Program-made: the position numbers and the translations under genes | Notes under the pieces: generated by a model | The model's input: the letters and a program-made list of their open reading frames with translations, nothing else | Databases searched by the model: none | Told to the model about the DNA's origin: nothing | Source of the DNA: Agrobacterium tumefaciens | GTDB lineage: Bacteria; Pseudomonadota; Alphaproteobacteria; Rhizobiales; Rhizobiaceae | Assembly: GCA_025559845.1 (NCBI GenBank) | Contig: CP048469.1 | Location: 248,001 to 312,000 of the forward strand | Length of the DNA stretch: 64,000 nt | Direction: 5' to 3' | In this document: piece by piece, positions 47,408-56,747 of the stretch | Layout: each line of letters opens with the position of its first letter | How positions within the stretch are numbered: the first letter of the stretch is position 1

Positions 47408-47706
47408 AATAAATGTGTCCCTTGTTTTTAACGAGATACTGGAGTGGGGACATTCCGGACTCGTATTACCGGCCACAACGTTTCGGCTTCATGCCAATCG
47501 GTTCAGAAATACTTGTTTCCAGAAACCAAATCCGCTGCGTGTGATCGGAATTTCGCAGCGAAAAATTGCGCAATTATTAATTTGGTCGTTAAGAAATACT
47601 CGAGAATACTTATGGTTACTGTTAAGTTTACTTAAATGGTAAGTTTTTAATTTAAAACTATGGTTATCCAGCCCCTAGAGAAATTGGTAAGCAAGCCGTT
47701 AAAATG
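47408..47706 (-). promoter_or_regulatory. flaA leader and promoter region
   Basis: CCGGAATGTCCC (47447-47458) lies 39 bases before the ATG, and GCATGAAGCC (47485-47494) lies 26 bases further upstream. TGTCCC can pair with GGGACA of the ribosome site (47416-47421), 6 Watson-Crick pairs. The remainder (47500-47700) is AT-rich, with no gene; the promoter is presumably there. Confidence 0.6.
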
Positions 47707-47707
47707 C

Positions 47708-47738
47708 AAAAACCCCGCAGCACTGGGGCTGCGGGGTT
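47708..47738 (-). terminator. Terminator of the flgB-fliP operon
   Basis: AACCCCGCAG / CTGCGGGGTT, a 10-bp stem with an 8-base loop; on the minus strand it runs into TTTTTGCATTTT. It lies 41 bp after the fliP stop. Confidence 0.92.
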
Positions 47739-47779
47739 AAGAAACAGGGTTAATGGGTGTCAGTTCGGCACAGCGGCCG

Positions 47780-48517
47780 TTAATTGAACGATCTTACCAG
47801 GCTGCCAACAAGCAGGTTCCAGCCGTCAATCAGCACGAAGAAAAGAATCTTGAACGGCAGCGAAATCGAGGTCGGCGGAAGCATCATCATACCCATGGCC
47901 ATGGTGATGGTCGCGACGATCAGGTCGATGACGAGAAACGGCAGAATGATCAGGAAGCCGATTTCAAAACCGCGACGAATTTCCGAAAGCATGAACGCCG
48001 GAACCAGCACGCGGTAATCGATAACGTTCGCCGTCATCACTTCCTGTCCACGCTCACGGGCGATATCGACAAAAAGTTTGAGATCCTTGTCGCGGGTATT
48101 GGCGGACATGAAAGTACGGAACGGCTCAGCGATCCGCTCTACGGCTTGCTGCTCGTTGATCTGGTTCTGCAACAATGGCTGGACACCATCCGTCCATGCT
48201 TTGTCGAAGGTAGGCGACATGACGTAGAAGGTCATGAACATCGCCATCGACAGCAGGATCATGTTGGACGGTGTTGATGCGAGGCCCATGCCCGAGCGCA
48301 GGATCGAGAACGCGATCACGAAACGCGGAAAGCTCGTGACCATGATGAGAATGCCAGGAGCGACCGAAAGGACCGTCAGAAGTCCGAAAGTGCGGATAAT
48401 CCACGCCGCCACCGAACCGTCGATCTGTGTGTTGAACAAATCAGACGGAAATTGCTGGGCGTTGGCAAGACCCGGCAAGGCGAGAAGGACGGCGAGGGTT
48501 ACAAAAAATCGAATCAT
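47780..48517 (-). CDS. fliP: Flagellar export apparatus protein FliP
   Basis: A 245-residue FliP. It has a cleavable signal peptide (MIRFFVTLAVLLALPGLANA) and four membrane segments, with the family stretch ILIMVTSFPRFVIAFSILR and EIRRGFEIGFLIILPFLVID. FliP with FliQ and FliR forms the export gate core. It is the last gene of the ten-gene operon, overlapping fliL by 4 bases; fliQ and fliR are not in the window. Confidence 0.96.
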   Translation of the reverse strand: MIRFFVTLAVLLALPGLANAQQFPSDLFNTQIDGSVAAWIIRTFGLLTVLSVAPGILIMVTSFPRFVIAFSILRSGMGLASTPSNMILLSMAMFMTFYVMSPTFDKAWTDGVQPLLQNQINEQQAVERIAEPFRTFMSANTRDKDLKLFVDIARERGQEVMTANVIDYRVLVPAFMLSEIRRGFEIGFLIILPFLVIDLIVATITMAMGMMMLPPTSISLPFKILFFVLIDGWNLLVGSLVRSFN

Positions 48518-49020
48518 TCGATGACAAAGGTCCGGAACATGACCTTGGATACGCGCCCCTGTGAGCGCAGGTCAACTCGTTCCTGAATGTCATCCTTAAG
48601 ATATTGAAAGCCGCGTGGCCCTTCGAGTTGCTGGAGAGACACAGTCCTTACATAGGCGAGGATATCCTGATGGATATCTTCCGCCAGACCGACTTCGACA
48701 GGGCCTTTGAACATGAGAGCCACTTCCAGCCGCACCCAGTTGGTCGAGGGGTAGGCGAGGTTGGTGGTGATCGGGTCGAGCTGGACGATGCCGTTGGCTT
48801 CCGCGGGAATTTTCGGGATGCCTTCTTCCTTGCTCTCGCCATGCCCGCCTGCTGCGGCCTGCTGATGGGCAGCGGCTGTAGCGCCGGAGATCTTCGGCGC
48901 CATCATTCCGCCCAGCACCCAGCCACCACCGCCGCCGAGAACGGTCAGGATGGCAAGGCCGACGATGGTCATGACCAGAGGCGACGACTTTTTCTTTTCC
49001 TCTGCCTGTGCATTGTCCAT
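48514..49020 (-). CDS. fliL: Flagellar stator-associated protein FliL
   Basis: A 168-residue FliL: one N-terminal membrane span after a short Lys-rich segment, a low-complexity linker and a periplasmic domain (LEVALMFKGPVEVGLAEDIH, then VSKVMFRTFVIE). FliL rings surround the MotAB stators and support torque in several species. It overlaps fliP by 4 bases and lies 28 bp after flgH. Confidence 0.93.
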   Translation of the reverse strand: MDNAQAEEKKKSSPLVMTIVGLAILTVLGGGGGWVLGGMMAPKISGATAAAHQQAAAGGHGESKEEGIPKIPAEANGIVQLDPITTNLAYPSTNWVRLEVALMFKGPVEVGLAEDIHQDILAYVRTVSLQQLEGPRGFQYLKDDIQERVDLRSQGRVSKVMFRTFVIE

Positions 49021-49048
49021 GGCTTAGGTCCGCTCCATCAAGACAGCA

Positions 49049-49765
49049 TCAGATCGGCGAGAACAGGTCGACGACCTGCTGGCCAACCGGAGGCTGCTGA
49101 ACCTCGGTCAGGCGACCGCGACCACCGTAAGAGATGCGAGCCTCGGCGATGCGCTCGTAGGAGATCATGTTGTCGGCGTTGACGTCCTGCGGACGTACGA
49201 TACCGGCGACGTTCAGAATGCGGATCTCGTGGTTGACGCGGACTTCCTGCGAACCGCTGATGATCAGGTTGCCGTTCTCCAGGATGCCGGTGACCACGGC
49301 TGCGACGAGCAGCGTCAGCTTTTCCGAGCGCTTGGTCTTGCCCTTGCTCTGCGTATCGGTGTCCGAGCCATAGTTGATGCTGGAGTCCGCCTGCGGGTTC
49401 CAACCCAGAACCTGTGCATTGGCTTTCCAGTTCAGGCCACTGGAGTTGGTGCGGTTGCGCTCGGTCTCGTTGTCGAAATCGGCCTTGTCATTGATCTGGA
49501 TGTTCACCGTCAGAATGTCGCCAATGTTGAGCGCGCGCAGATCCTTGAAGAGCGCGCCCTGGGTATCGCTCCACAACGAGTAACCGCTTGCCATATGTTT
49601 CGGCTGTTTCGGATACATGCCCATCTGCGGCGTCTGGCTGAACTGCAGACCGCTGCCGATCGGGCTCATCGAAGGCGCGTTGCCGATTTCCTTCAGGGTC
49701 TGGTTGTTCTGGCAGCCGGCAAGCAGCGCGAGCGGCAAAAGGAGGGCCGGAATACGAGAGGTCAT
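49049..49765 (-). CDS. flgH: Flagellar L-ring lipoprotein FlgH
   Basis: A 238-residue outer-membrane lipoprotein. The lipobox is LLAGC with the acylated Cys at C18. It continues with the FlgH family core (YSLWSDTQGALFKDLRALNI, GDILTVNIQINDKADFDNET). It builds the L ring through which the rod passes. It overlaps motE by 4 bases. Confidence 0.96.
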   Translation of the reverse strand: MTSRIPALLLPLALLAGCQNNQTLKEIGNAPSMSPIGSGLQFSQTPQMGMYPKQPKHMASGYSLWSDTQGALFKDLRALNIGDILTVNIQINDKADFDNETERNRTNSSGLNWKANAQVLGWNPQADSSINYGSDTDTQSKGKTKRSEKLTLLVAAVVTGILENGNLIISGSQEVRVNHEIRILNVAGIVRPQDVNADNMISYERIAEARISYGGRGRLTEVQQPPVGQQVVDLFSPI

Positions 49766-50298
49766 GAAGGGTCCTTCGAGGTGTTCGGGTCGGTAGCTTG
49801 CGACATGATGCCGGCGACAAGGGCTGCCTTGGCAGCATCCATCTCGCTGAGGATCAGGCCCGACTGACGGGGTGGTAGCTGCATGATGATCGCGGCTGCA
49901 ATTTCCTCATGCATTTTCTCAAGCTGAGGCGCTGCCGCATCGGCCTTCATCGTTTTGTAGACGTCGACCAGATTGGCTTTTGCCTGATTGAGGAAGTGAT
50001 TGCGGCGTGCCAGCCAGTCTTCGTATTCCGCCTTGCGGTTTTCAAGAACGGTGATGCGCTCGTTGACATCAGCCTGCAGTTTCTCAAGTTCCTGTTTCTG
50101 CAGCAGGTAACGCTGATCGCGGGCCGCGTCGGCAATGTTGGTGCAGAAGCGCTGGATTTCATCCTGCGTACTGAGTTCGGAGACGACGTTCTGCTGGCTT
50201 TCCGCCGTTGCGGCGGGAAGCAGGAACAGCAGAGACGCGACTGCGGCAAACCGGCAGAGGTTATCGGAAAGACTGCGGGTGCGTTGAACGTTCATCAT
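49762..50298 (-). CDS. motE: MotE, periplasmic motility chaperone
   Basis: A 178-residue exported protein: signal peptide (hydrophobic FAAVASLLFLLPAATAE), then a long coiled coil (about 55-115) and a helical C-terminal segment (EEIAAAIIMQLPPRQSGLIL) that resembles the MgtE-N/FliG-like repeat. In Sinorhizobium MotE is a chaperone for MotC, the rhizobia-specific periplasmic motor protein; motC is not in the window. It overlaps flgI and flgH by 4 bases each. Confidence 0.9.
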   Translation of the reverse strand: MMNVQRTRSLSDNLCRFAAVASLLFLLPAATAESQQNVVSELSTQDEIQRFCTNIADAARDQRYLLQKQELEKLQADVNERITVLENRKAEYEDWLARRNHFLNQAKANLVDVYKTMKADAAAPQLEKMHEEIAAAIIMQLPPRQSGLILSEMDAAKAALVAGIMSQATDPNTSKDPS

Positions 50299-51416
50299 TG
50301 CAGCACGAGCTCCGCTTGAAGGGCACCGGCAGATTTGATGCCTTGCAGGATGGCGATGATGCCGTCTGCCTTGAGGCCAATGCTGTTGAGGCCGGCAACC
50401 AGTGTGCGAAGGTCAGGACCTTCCACAATGGCGACATTGCTGCCTTCCTGCATGGCCATGATGTCGGTCTGCGGCTGAACGGCTGTCTCGCCGCGTGAGA
50501 ACGGTGCCGGCTGGATCACCTGCGGCGTTTCTGTAACCTGCACGGTCAAGGTGCCGTAGCTGACCGCTACGCGGGAAATACGGACATCCGCACCGATCAC
50601 GATCGTTCCCGTGCGCTCATTGATGACAACCTTGGCCGGCGTGTCGGTCTCGACAGTCAGATTTTCGATTTCGGCCATCAGGCGTGTCAGATCGGCGGTA
50701 CGCGGCTTCTGAACACCGATTTCCTGCGAATCGCGCGGTTCGGCAATCGCGTCGCCATATCGGGCGCGGGCGAATGCGTTGACGACATCGGCCACCCGGA
50801 CGGCGGTCGAGAAATCGGGGTTTCTCAGTTGCAGGACGAGATTGACCGAATCCTTGAACTTCGAAGGCAGCTCACGCTCGATGATTGCGCCGTTCGGCAC
50901 GCGGGCGGAGGTCGTGACACCCTGCGTCAGTGTCGCAGCATCACCCTGCGCGGAAAAACCGTTGACGATCAGGGTGCCCTGCGCAACGGCGTAGATCTGA
51001 CCGTCCGCGCCCGAAAGCGACGTCATGATGAGGGTACCGCCGCGCAACGAAGAGGCGTCGCCGAGCGAACTGACGGTCACGTCAACGCGGCTGCCGGGGC
51101 TCGCAAAAGGCGGCAGGTTCGTCGTGACCATCACGGCCGCGATGTTCTTTGCGTTCGACTGGCCGCCCTGTGTTGTAATGCCGAGGTTCTGCAGCATGGC
51201 GCGCATCGACTGCTCGGTGAACGGCGATGAGCGCAGACTGTCGCCCGTGCCTTGCAGGCCGACGACGAGACCGTAACCGATGAGCTGGTTGTCGCGACCG
51301 GCCTGCAGCGAGGCAATGTCCTTGATCCGCGACGTATCGGCCTGAACCGGGAGCGCGGAGAGAAAGGGGAGGGCTGCGGCCAGAAACGCCGTGGCCAGAA
51401 TACGCAAACTTCTCAT
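50295..51416 (-). CDS. flgI: Flagellar P-ring protein FlgI
   Basis: A 373-residue FlgI with a signal peptide (to about 26, PVQA) and the typical mature start DTSRIKDIASLQAGRDNQLI followed by GYGLVVGLQGTGDS. It forms the periplasmic P ring, with FlgA as chaperone. Both neighbours overlap it by 4 bases. Confidence 0.97.
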   Translation of the reverse strand: MRSLRILATAFLAAALPFLSALPVQADTSRIKDIASLQAGRDNQLIGYGLVVGLQGTGDSLRSSPFTEQSMRAMLQNLGITTQGGQSNAKNIAAVMVTTNLPPFASPGSRVDVTVSSLGDASSLRGGTLIMTSLSGADGQIYAVAQGTLIVNGFSAQGDAATLTQGVTTSARVPNGAIIERELPSKFKDSVNLVLQLRNPDFSTAVRVADVVNAFARARYGDAIAEPRDSQEIGVQKPRTADLTRLMAEIENLTVETDTPAKVVINERTGTIVIGADVRISRVAVSYGTLTVQVTETPQVIQPAPFSRGETAVQPQTDIMAMQEGSNVAIVEGPDLRTLVAGLNSIGLKADGIIAILQGIKSAGALQAELVLQ

Positions 51417-51898
51417 TTCGCCATCACCTGGATAGTGCCGTCCTGCATCACGGTGCCATTCACAATGACGCCGGAATCGATATTGCGCACGCGCACCACA
51501 TCGCCCATCGAGCCATCAGTCATTGGGGTGCCGGATGCCATGAGTGTCATATTGCCGATCGTGAAGACGAGCTTGACGTTGGTTCCTCGTGTCACCAGCG
51601 ATGGAACACGCAGTGCCGCGATCGGGATGGTGCGCCCGGGAAGCAGGGTTTGTTTCGAAACCATGCCATCCACTTCGCTGACATGGCTGGCGTAACCCGA
51701 CGAGAGATTGGGGTTGGTCACTTCCACCGGCTTGACCTGGTCGGGCGTAATGGTTTCGCCCGGATAGATCGTGCGCGTCGGAACCAGCGCCATCGGAGAC
51801 TGCGCCGCAGCGGCGAAGGCCGTCAATGAAATGGCGGACGTCAGGAACAAACGGACGAGTGCCGTTCTGTAGCTGCTATTTCTCTGGCTAAACGTCAT
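51413..51898 (-). CDS. flgA: P-ring assembly chaperone FlgA
   Basis: A 161-residue exported protein with a signal peptide (cleavage about AAAA-QSP) and a SAF-like domain (PTRTIYPGETITPDQVKPVE). It is shorter than the about 219-residue enterobacterial FlgA, lacking its N-terminal region, as usual in alphaproteobacteria. It helps FlgI polymerise. It overlaps flgI by 4 bases and follows flgG by 20 bp. Confidence 0.92.
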   Translation of the reverse strand: MTFSQRNSSYRTALVRLFLTSAISLTAFAAAAQSPMALVPTRTIYPGETITPDQVKPVEVTNPNLSSGYASHVSEVDGMVSKQTLLPGRTIPIAALRVPSLVTRGTNVKLVFTIGNMTLMASGTPMTDGSMGDVVRVRNIDSGVIVNGTVMQDGTIQVMAK

Positions 51899-51918
51899 GT
51901 TCGCCCGCCTTTCCGTTG

Positions 51919-52707
51919 TTACTTCAGGTTCTTGCTGACAATCGATGCCATTTCGTCAGCCGTGGTAATGACCTTGGAGTTCATTTCGTACGCACGCTGC
52001 GCCGTGATGAGATCCGTGATTTCCTTGACGGCATCGACGTTGGAGCCTTCGAGATAGGATTGCTTGATGTATCCGTAGCTCGGATCATCCGGCACGCCGA
52101 TCACGGCATCGCCCGACGCCGGTGTCTGTGCGAAGAGGTTATCGCCGAGCGGCTTCAGGCCAGCCTCGTTGGCAAAGTTCGCAATCGTCAACTGACCGAG
52201 TTCGGTGAACTCCGTTGCGTTACCAATACGTGCCGTCACCTGCCCGGTGCGGGTGATGGTGATGTCGGTGGCGTCAGTCGGAATGTTGACGTTCGGGATG
52301 ACGTTATAGCCATCAATCGTCACCAGATCGCCGTCGGCATTCTTGTTGAATGCGCCGGCACGGCTGTAAAGCGTCGAGCCGTCGGCGGCTTCGATCTGGA
52401 ACCAGCCCTGGCCGATGATTGCAACGTCGAGATTGTTTCCGGTCTCGATCAGGTTGCCCTGGGTGTGAATATTGCGGACAGCCGATGTCTGCACACCAAG
52501 ACCGATATTGGCGCCTTCCGGAACGATCGCCTGGTTGGCGCGGTTCGGCACGCCCTGCATACGCTCAGTCTGATAAAGAAGGTCGGTAAACTCCGCACGT
52601 GCGCGCTTGTAGCCGGTGGTGTTGATGTTCGCGATGTTGTTGGCGATGACTTCCAGGTTGGTCTGCTGGGCGTCCATACCGGTCGCAGCGATGGCAAGAG
52701 CTCTCAT
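51919..52707 (-). CDS. flgG: Flagellar distal rod protein FlgG
   Basis: A 262-residue rod protein with the N-terminal rod signature [20 protein letters not shown] and the C-terminal [20 protein letters not shown]. It forms the distal rod crossing the periplasm. It lies between fliE (21-bp gap) and flgA (20-bp gap). The central [13 protein letters not shown] region and length fit FlgG rather than FlgF. Confidence 0.96.
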   Translation of the reverse strand: MRALAIAATGMDAQQTNLEVIANNIANINTTGYKRARAEFTDLLYQTERMQGVPNRANQAIVPEGANIGLGVQTSAVRNIHTQGNLIETGNNLDVAIIGQGWFQIEAADGSTLYSRAGAFNKNADGDLVTIDGYNVIPNVNIPTDATDITITRTGQVTARIGNATEFTELGQLTIANFANEAGLKPLGDNLFAQTPASGDAVIGVPDDPSYGYIKQSYLEGSNVDAVKEITDLITAQRAYEMNSKVITTADEMASIVSKNLK

Positions 52708-52728
52708 GTCTTTACTTTCCTGCTGGTG

Positions 52729-53064
52729 CTAGATCTGCATCTTTGTGATGTCGAGGTAAGCCGTGACGATCTTGTCGCGGAGCGCGATTGCCGTCTGCAG
52801 CGACTGCTCGGCGGACAACATTGCGTCGACCACTTCGCGGGTGTTTGCTTTGCCCTGAATGCCTTCGAACGACGCCACTTCCGCTTTTTTCAGATTGTTC
52901 ATCGCGTCGACGGACATGTTGCCGAGAACGTTGGCGAAGCTCATGCCGGTCTGCTGGCCGGGTGTCGTCTGCTGGCTGCCGAGCACGTTTTCCGTCAGGG
53001 ACGAAACGCTGTTTGCACCACGCGTCAGGGAGAGGGAGCTGAGCTGTTTGATACCGTCAATCAT
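52729..53064 (-). CDS. fliE: Rod/MS-ring adaptor protein FliE
   Basis: A 111-residue Fli[21 protein letters not shown] and the C-terminal [20 protein letters not shown] are conserved in the family. It links the MS ring to the proximal rod and is the first exported subunit. Its start overlaps the flgC stop by 4 bases. Confidence 0.94.
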   Translation of the reverse strand: MIDGIKQLSSLSLTRGANSVSSLTENVLGSQQTTPGQQTGMSFANVLGNMSVDAMNNLKKAEVASFEGIQGKANTREVVDAMLSAEQSLQTAIALRDKIVTAYLDITKMQI

Positions 53065-53480
53065 TGTGATGCTTTCAGAAGGTCGATGGTGGAGGCAACG
53101 AGGTCACGCGTCTGGCGGATGACCTGAAGATTGGCGTCATAGCTGCGGTTTGCTTCGCGCATGTCTGCCATTTCGATCAGGATGTTGACGTTCGGCATCT
53201 TCACCATGCCGTTGCCATCGGCTGCCGGGTTGCCGGGATCGTATTCGTGGGTGAAGTCACCCTTGTCTTCGCCGAGCTTCTTGACCGTGACGCGTTCGAC
53301 GCCGCTGGCGCGATCCAGCTCGGAACCGAAGGTGACGGTCTTGCGGCGATAGGGATCAGCGCCAGGTGTGTCGCCGGTCGACCGGGCGTTGGCGATGTTT
53401 TCCGAAACGATACGCAGACGCGTGGACTGCACTTCCAGTCCGCTGCCGGCGATCTTGCTTGCCGCGCTCAAGGGGTCCAT
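53061..53480 (-). CDS. flgC: Proximal rod protein FlgC
   Basis: A 139-residue FlgC with the rod N-terminus ([20 protein letters not shown]), the PDADGNG-like turn (here [20 protein letters not shown]) and C-terminal helix. It is normal in length and lies 4 bp after flgB. Confidence 0.96.
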   Translation of the reverse strand: MDPLSAASKIAGSGLEVQSTRLRIVSENIANARSTGDTPGADPYRRKTVTFGSELDRASGVERVTVKKLGEDKGDFTHEYDPGNPAADGNGMVKMPNVNILIEMADMREANRSYDANLQVIRQTRDLVASTIDLLKASQ

Positions 53481-53484
53481 CAGT

Positions 53485-53877
53485 TTACCTCTTTACCGTC
53501 ATCAACATCATGCGATGGAAGGATTTGACGAGATTGGCGTTCAGGTCGTACTGACGCTTGATCTCACCGGTCTTGGTCATTTCAGATGCCAGAGCGACCG
53601 TGTTGCCGGATTCCTGAATGCCAATTTCGTTGTTGGCCTCCGTATCGCGGACCTCGACGTTTTCGCTGAGATTGCTGGCACCGAAATGGGCAGGATGAGT
53701 CTTTGCCATGCCAACCTGCTGATCGGTTGACTGCATGACAGCCTCAAACGGGCTGATATCCTTCGCGCGGAATTTGGGGGTGTTGGCGTTGGCAATGTTG
53801 GTCGCCACGACTTCCTGCCGCACGCTCAGCCATTCCGCTTGGCGGGATGCCAGTTCGAACAGTTGAATCGGTTGCAT
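53485..53877 (-). CDS. flgB: Proximal rod protein FlgB
   Basis: A 130-residue FlgB with rod motif [21 protein letters not shown] (here [20 protein letters not shown]). The ATG at 53877 follows GGAGAAG and gives the conserved [10 protein letters not shown] start; the upstream frame to 53994 crosses the terminator. It is the first gene of the ten-gene rod/ring/export operon. Confidence 0.94.
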   Translation of the reverse strand: MQPIQLFELASRQAEWLSVRQEVVATNIANANTPKFRAKDISPFEAVMQSTDQQVGMAKTHPAHFGASNLSENVEVRDTEANNEIGIQESGNTVALASEMTKTGEIKRQYDLNANLVKSFHRMMLMTVKR

Positions 53878-53990
53878 AGACTTCTCCATTTCGTATGGCC
53901 GGAACCTACGGGACCAATCTTGCGTCAGACTTACGGAAGAGGTCGAAGATGGAAAAGACGCAGTTCCCTGCCGATTGGCGAGCGTGACAA

Positions 53991-54023
53991 ACAAAAAAGC
54001 GCGCCGTTTCAGGGCGCGCTTTT
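53991..54023 (-). terminator. Bidirectional-looking terminator upstream of flgB
   Basis: AAAAGCGCGCC / GGCGCGCTTTT, an 11-bp stem with a 7-base loop and an A-run/T-run on either side. It separates the DUF1217-flgF-fliI-orf unit from the flgB operon. Confidence 0.92.
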
Positions 54024-54041
54024 GTTTGAAAATTTAAGGGC

Positions 54042-54602
54042 TTAGCGTTCGGGGTAATATGTCTTTCCGGCCGATGTCTCGATCAGCCATTCGCCGTCGC
54101 GCTGCTCGATCTTGGTCAGCAAAGCGTTGTCTGGAAGTGTTGAACCGATCCGCACCATGTAGAGGCCCGAACCATCCTCGATCAGTGCACGACCGTTTGC
54201 GACATGCAGCAGCCGGAACGAGGTCTTGCCCGGGAACGGCTGATCAGCTCGTCCTGCAGCAAGATCGTTCTGTTTCTCCTTGCCGTCTTCACTGACGGTC
54301 GCGGTGGTCAGCATATCAGGCAGCTCTACCGGTGGCATATCTGCCTTGTTACGGTTGGTCATTGCCATCGGAGAAACGCTGAACACTTCACGTGGTCCCG
54401 TATGCGGCAGGTCTCGTGTGCGGTCACCACTTGCGACCTTCATGCCGAACTTGTCTTCATTGAAAAAGACGTACCAGGGAAAGAAGGCAGCCGCTGCTGC
54501 AAGCCCGATACCGGTCCAGGCGAGGATGCGATCGGGGGTGAAAAAGACCTTCTTTGGTAGGTCCGTGCCGTTGTCGATAGTGTTTTTCTGTTGGCGTTTC
54601 AC
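54042..54602 (-). CDS. Membrane-anchored protein of unknown function in the flagellar cluster
   Basis: A 186-residue protein. One membrane span is near residues 27-47 (ILAWTGIGLAAAAAFFPWYV); the rest (about 48-186) is probably periplasmic and ends with a compact beta-rich part (GLYMVRIGSTLPDNALLTKI). I recognise no named family, though a gene at this place is kept in related flagellar clusters. The start lies 3 bp after the fliI stop, and the terminator follows, so it is the last gene of the flgF-fliI unit. Confidence 0.82.
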   Translation of the reverse strand: MKRQQKNTIDNGTDLPKKVFFTPDRILAWTGIGLAAAAAFFPWYVFFNEDKFGMKVASGDRTRDLPHTGPREVFSVSPMAMTNRNKADMPPVELPDMLTTATVSEDGKEKQNDLAAGRADQPFPGKTSFRLLHVANGRALIEDGSGLYMVRIGSTLPDNALLTKIEQRDGEWLIETSAGKTYYPER

Positions 54603-54605
54603 GGG

Positions 54606-56000
54606 TCAGACCCTTCTCTGGTTGGCCTGCGCCTGCATGCCGCCACGCAAGGCGGTTGCCAGATCGGCATAGGCGTCCTCGGCTGCCGGATCGCTCGGAA
54701 GCTGTTTCAGCGTTTCGTAGATAATGGGAACCTGTTTGACCGCCATATCGAGATCAGGATCGGTTCCCTGCCGGTAGCCGCCGATGAGGCGAAGATCGCG
54801 TGTCTCTTCGAAGCGGTGCACCAGCGCCTTCAGGCGGGATACCAACTTCTCCTGATCCGGTGTCCATGCCTTCTTGGCGAGACGCGAGATGGATGACAAC
54901 GGGTTGATGGGCGGATAACGCCCTTCTTCGGCGAGGCTTCTATCCAGTACGATGTGGCCATCGAGAATACCGCGGGTGGAGTCGGCGATCGGGTCATTGT
55001 GATTATCGCCGTCGACCAGAATGGAAACGATTGCGGTGATGGTGCCGGTGCCTTCGGCGCCAGGACCCGCACGCTCCAGCAGGCGCGGCAACTCGGTAAA
55101 GACCGACGCCGGGTAACCACGTGCCACGGGCGGTTCACCAGAGGCAACCGCCACTTCACGGATCGCATGTGCAAAGCGCGTGACGCTGTCGATGATGAGA
55201 AGAACGTTGTCCCCCTTGTCGCGGAAATGCTCTGCGATGGTGACAGCGGACAACGGCGCCATCTTGCGCAACATCGGGCTCTCGTCACTCGTCGCGACGA
55301 CGGCGATCGACTTCACCATATTGTCGCCCATCGTGTCTTCGATGAACTCGCGCACTTCACGTCCGCGTTCGCCGACAAGGGCAATCACTACCTTGTCGAA
55401 GGCATCGGCCTTGGCCAGCATCGAAAGCAGGGTCGATTTGCCGACGCCCGAACCGGCGAAGATGCCGAGGCGCTGACCCAGGCAAAGTGGCGAAAAGATA
55501 TCGATTGCCCGAACACCTGTCTTGAATGGTGTTTCGACCCGCTTTCGCGTCATGGACGGAGGGGCATTGTTGGAAATCGAGCGTCGATCCGTCCCCGAGG
55601 ACAGGGGGCCGCCGCCATCGATTGGTTCGCCAAGCGCATTGATCGTGCGTCCGCACCAGCTATCGTCGGGTGCAACGCGAAAAGCCCCCTTGCGGATCAC
55701 CGTGTCGTGGATACCGATAGGCTCGCCCGGCTCGATAGGGCAGACATAGCAGATATCCGGTTCGACACGGACCACTTCGCCGAGATGGATTCCGGTCGCA
55801 CTGCGATGCGCGACGAACTCGCCAAGCCTGACATGACGCGAAAGACCGGAAACCGTGTAGTGTCCGGCTGCAATTGTCCGCACATGACCGCCCGGAGCAA
55901 TCGAAAAATCCGGGTTGGCATAGTGTTCCGCCAGACTGGCAAGCTGGGCGAGTTTGGGTGAAATCGCCTTGGCCGAAAGCAGGGAGTCCTGCGCTTTCAT
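54606..56000 (-). CDS. fliI: Flagellum-specific ATPase FliI
   Basis: A 464-residue ATPase of the F1-beta/type III secretion family. The Walker A is GSGVGKST (about 183-190) and the Walker B is in NVLLIIDSVTRFAH. It energises flagellar protein export from the cytoplasmic face. It lies 11 bp after flgF. The usual regulator fliH is not found next to it. Confidence 0.96.
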   Translation of the reverse strand: MKAQDSLLSAKAISPKLAQLASLAEHYANPDFSIAPGGHVRTIAAGHYTVSGLSRHVRLGEFVAHRSATGIHLGEVVRVEPDICYVCPIEPGEPIGIHDTVIRKGAFRVAPDDSWCGRTINALGEPIDGGGPLSSGTDRRSISNNAPPSMTRKRVETPFKTGVRAIDIFSPLCLGQRLGIFAGSGVGKSTLLSMLAKADAFDKVVIALVGERGREVREFIEDTMGDNMVKSIAVVATSDESPMLRKMAPLSAVTIAEHFRDKGDNVLLIIDSVTRFAHAIREVAVASGEPPVARGYPASVFTELPRLLERAGPGAEGTGTITAIVSILVDGDNHNDPIADSTRGILDGHIVLDRSLAEEGRYPPINPLSSISRLAKKAWTPDQEKLVSRLKALVHRFEETRDLRLIGGYRQGTDPDLDMAVKQVPIIYETLKQLPSDPAAEDAYADLATALRGGMQAQANQRRV

Positions 56001-56011
56001 CCGTCAAATCC

Positions 56012-56746
56012 TCAGCGGGCGCCGCCCAGTGTCTTGATGCCTTCAGCGAAGGTGGATTCCGTGTCGCGCATCAACGAAGAGATGCTTTCGAACGCACGGT
56101 TGACCTGGATGAGCTGCGTCATCTGCGAAATGCCGTTGACGTTGGACTCTTCGACATAGCCCTGAACGACACCGATCTCGTGATTGTTGGCAACGGGAAC
56201 GGGCTGTGCGACAGGCTTTACGCCGCTGTTTGGATGGCGCAGGAAACCTTGAGAAAGATCTGCCTGAAAGATGCCGAGCGTTGCGGCGATATTGTCATTC
56301 TGGCGGATTGCTCCATCGAGACCGACAGTGATCGGGCCGCCATTCGGGTTCAACTGGATGGGGCCACCGCCCGCGTCGAGAACCGGATACCCGTTTGAGG
56401 AAATCAGCGCGCCATCCGGGCGCATGCTGAAGCGGCCATCACGGGTCAGCACCTGGCCATCGGGCGTGTCCAGCGAAAACCATGCGTCGCCCTTGATGGC
56501 GAAATCGAAAGAGTTGCCGGTCTGCTCGAAAGCGCCCTGTTGCGTGGAAAGATAGTCGTTACCCTGCGAAACGAACGCGATCTTGGCGTTCATGTCATTG
56601 CGGGTCTTGGCAATCATCTCATCGAATTTGACCTCGGAGCCGCGAAAGCCGACCGTGTTCACGTTCGCCATGTTGTCGGAGATGGTGGTGAGACGACGCT
56701 CAAGCGCGATCTGCGAGGAAAGGGCGACGTAAAGTCCGGATTGCAT
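56012..56746 (-). CDS. flgF: Proximal rod protein FlgF
   Basis: A 244-residue rod protein with N-terminal ERRLTTISDNMANVNTVGFR and C-terminal ISQMTQLIQVNRAFESISSL. It differs from FlgG in its variable middle and position. It begins 1 bp after the DUF1217 gene and lies 11 bp before fliI. Confidence 0.94.
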   Translation of the reverse strand: MQSGLYVALSSQIALERRLTTISDNMANVNTVGFRGSEVKFDEMIAKTRNDMNAKIAFVSQGNDYLSTQQGAFEQTGNSFDFAIKGDAWFSLDTPDGQVLTRDGRFSMRPDGALISSNGYPVLDAGGGPIQLNPNGGPITVGLDGAIRQNDNIAATLGIFQADLSQGFLRHPNSGVKPVAQPVPVANNHEIGVVQGYVEESNVNGISQMTQLIQVNRAFESISSLMRDTESTFAEGIKTLGGAR

Positions 56747-56747
56747 A

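Noticed and set aside
51916..53127. 403-codon plus-strand frame over flgG and fliE
   Set aside because: Antisense shadow of two rod genes with clear signatures.
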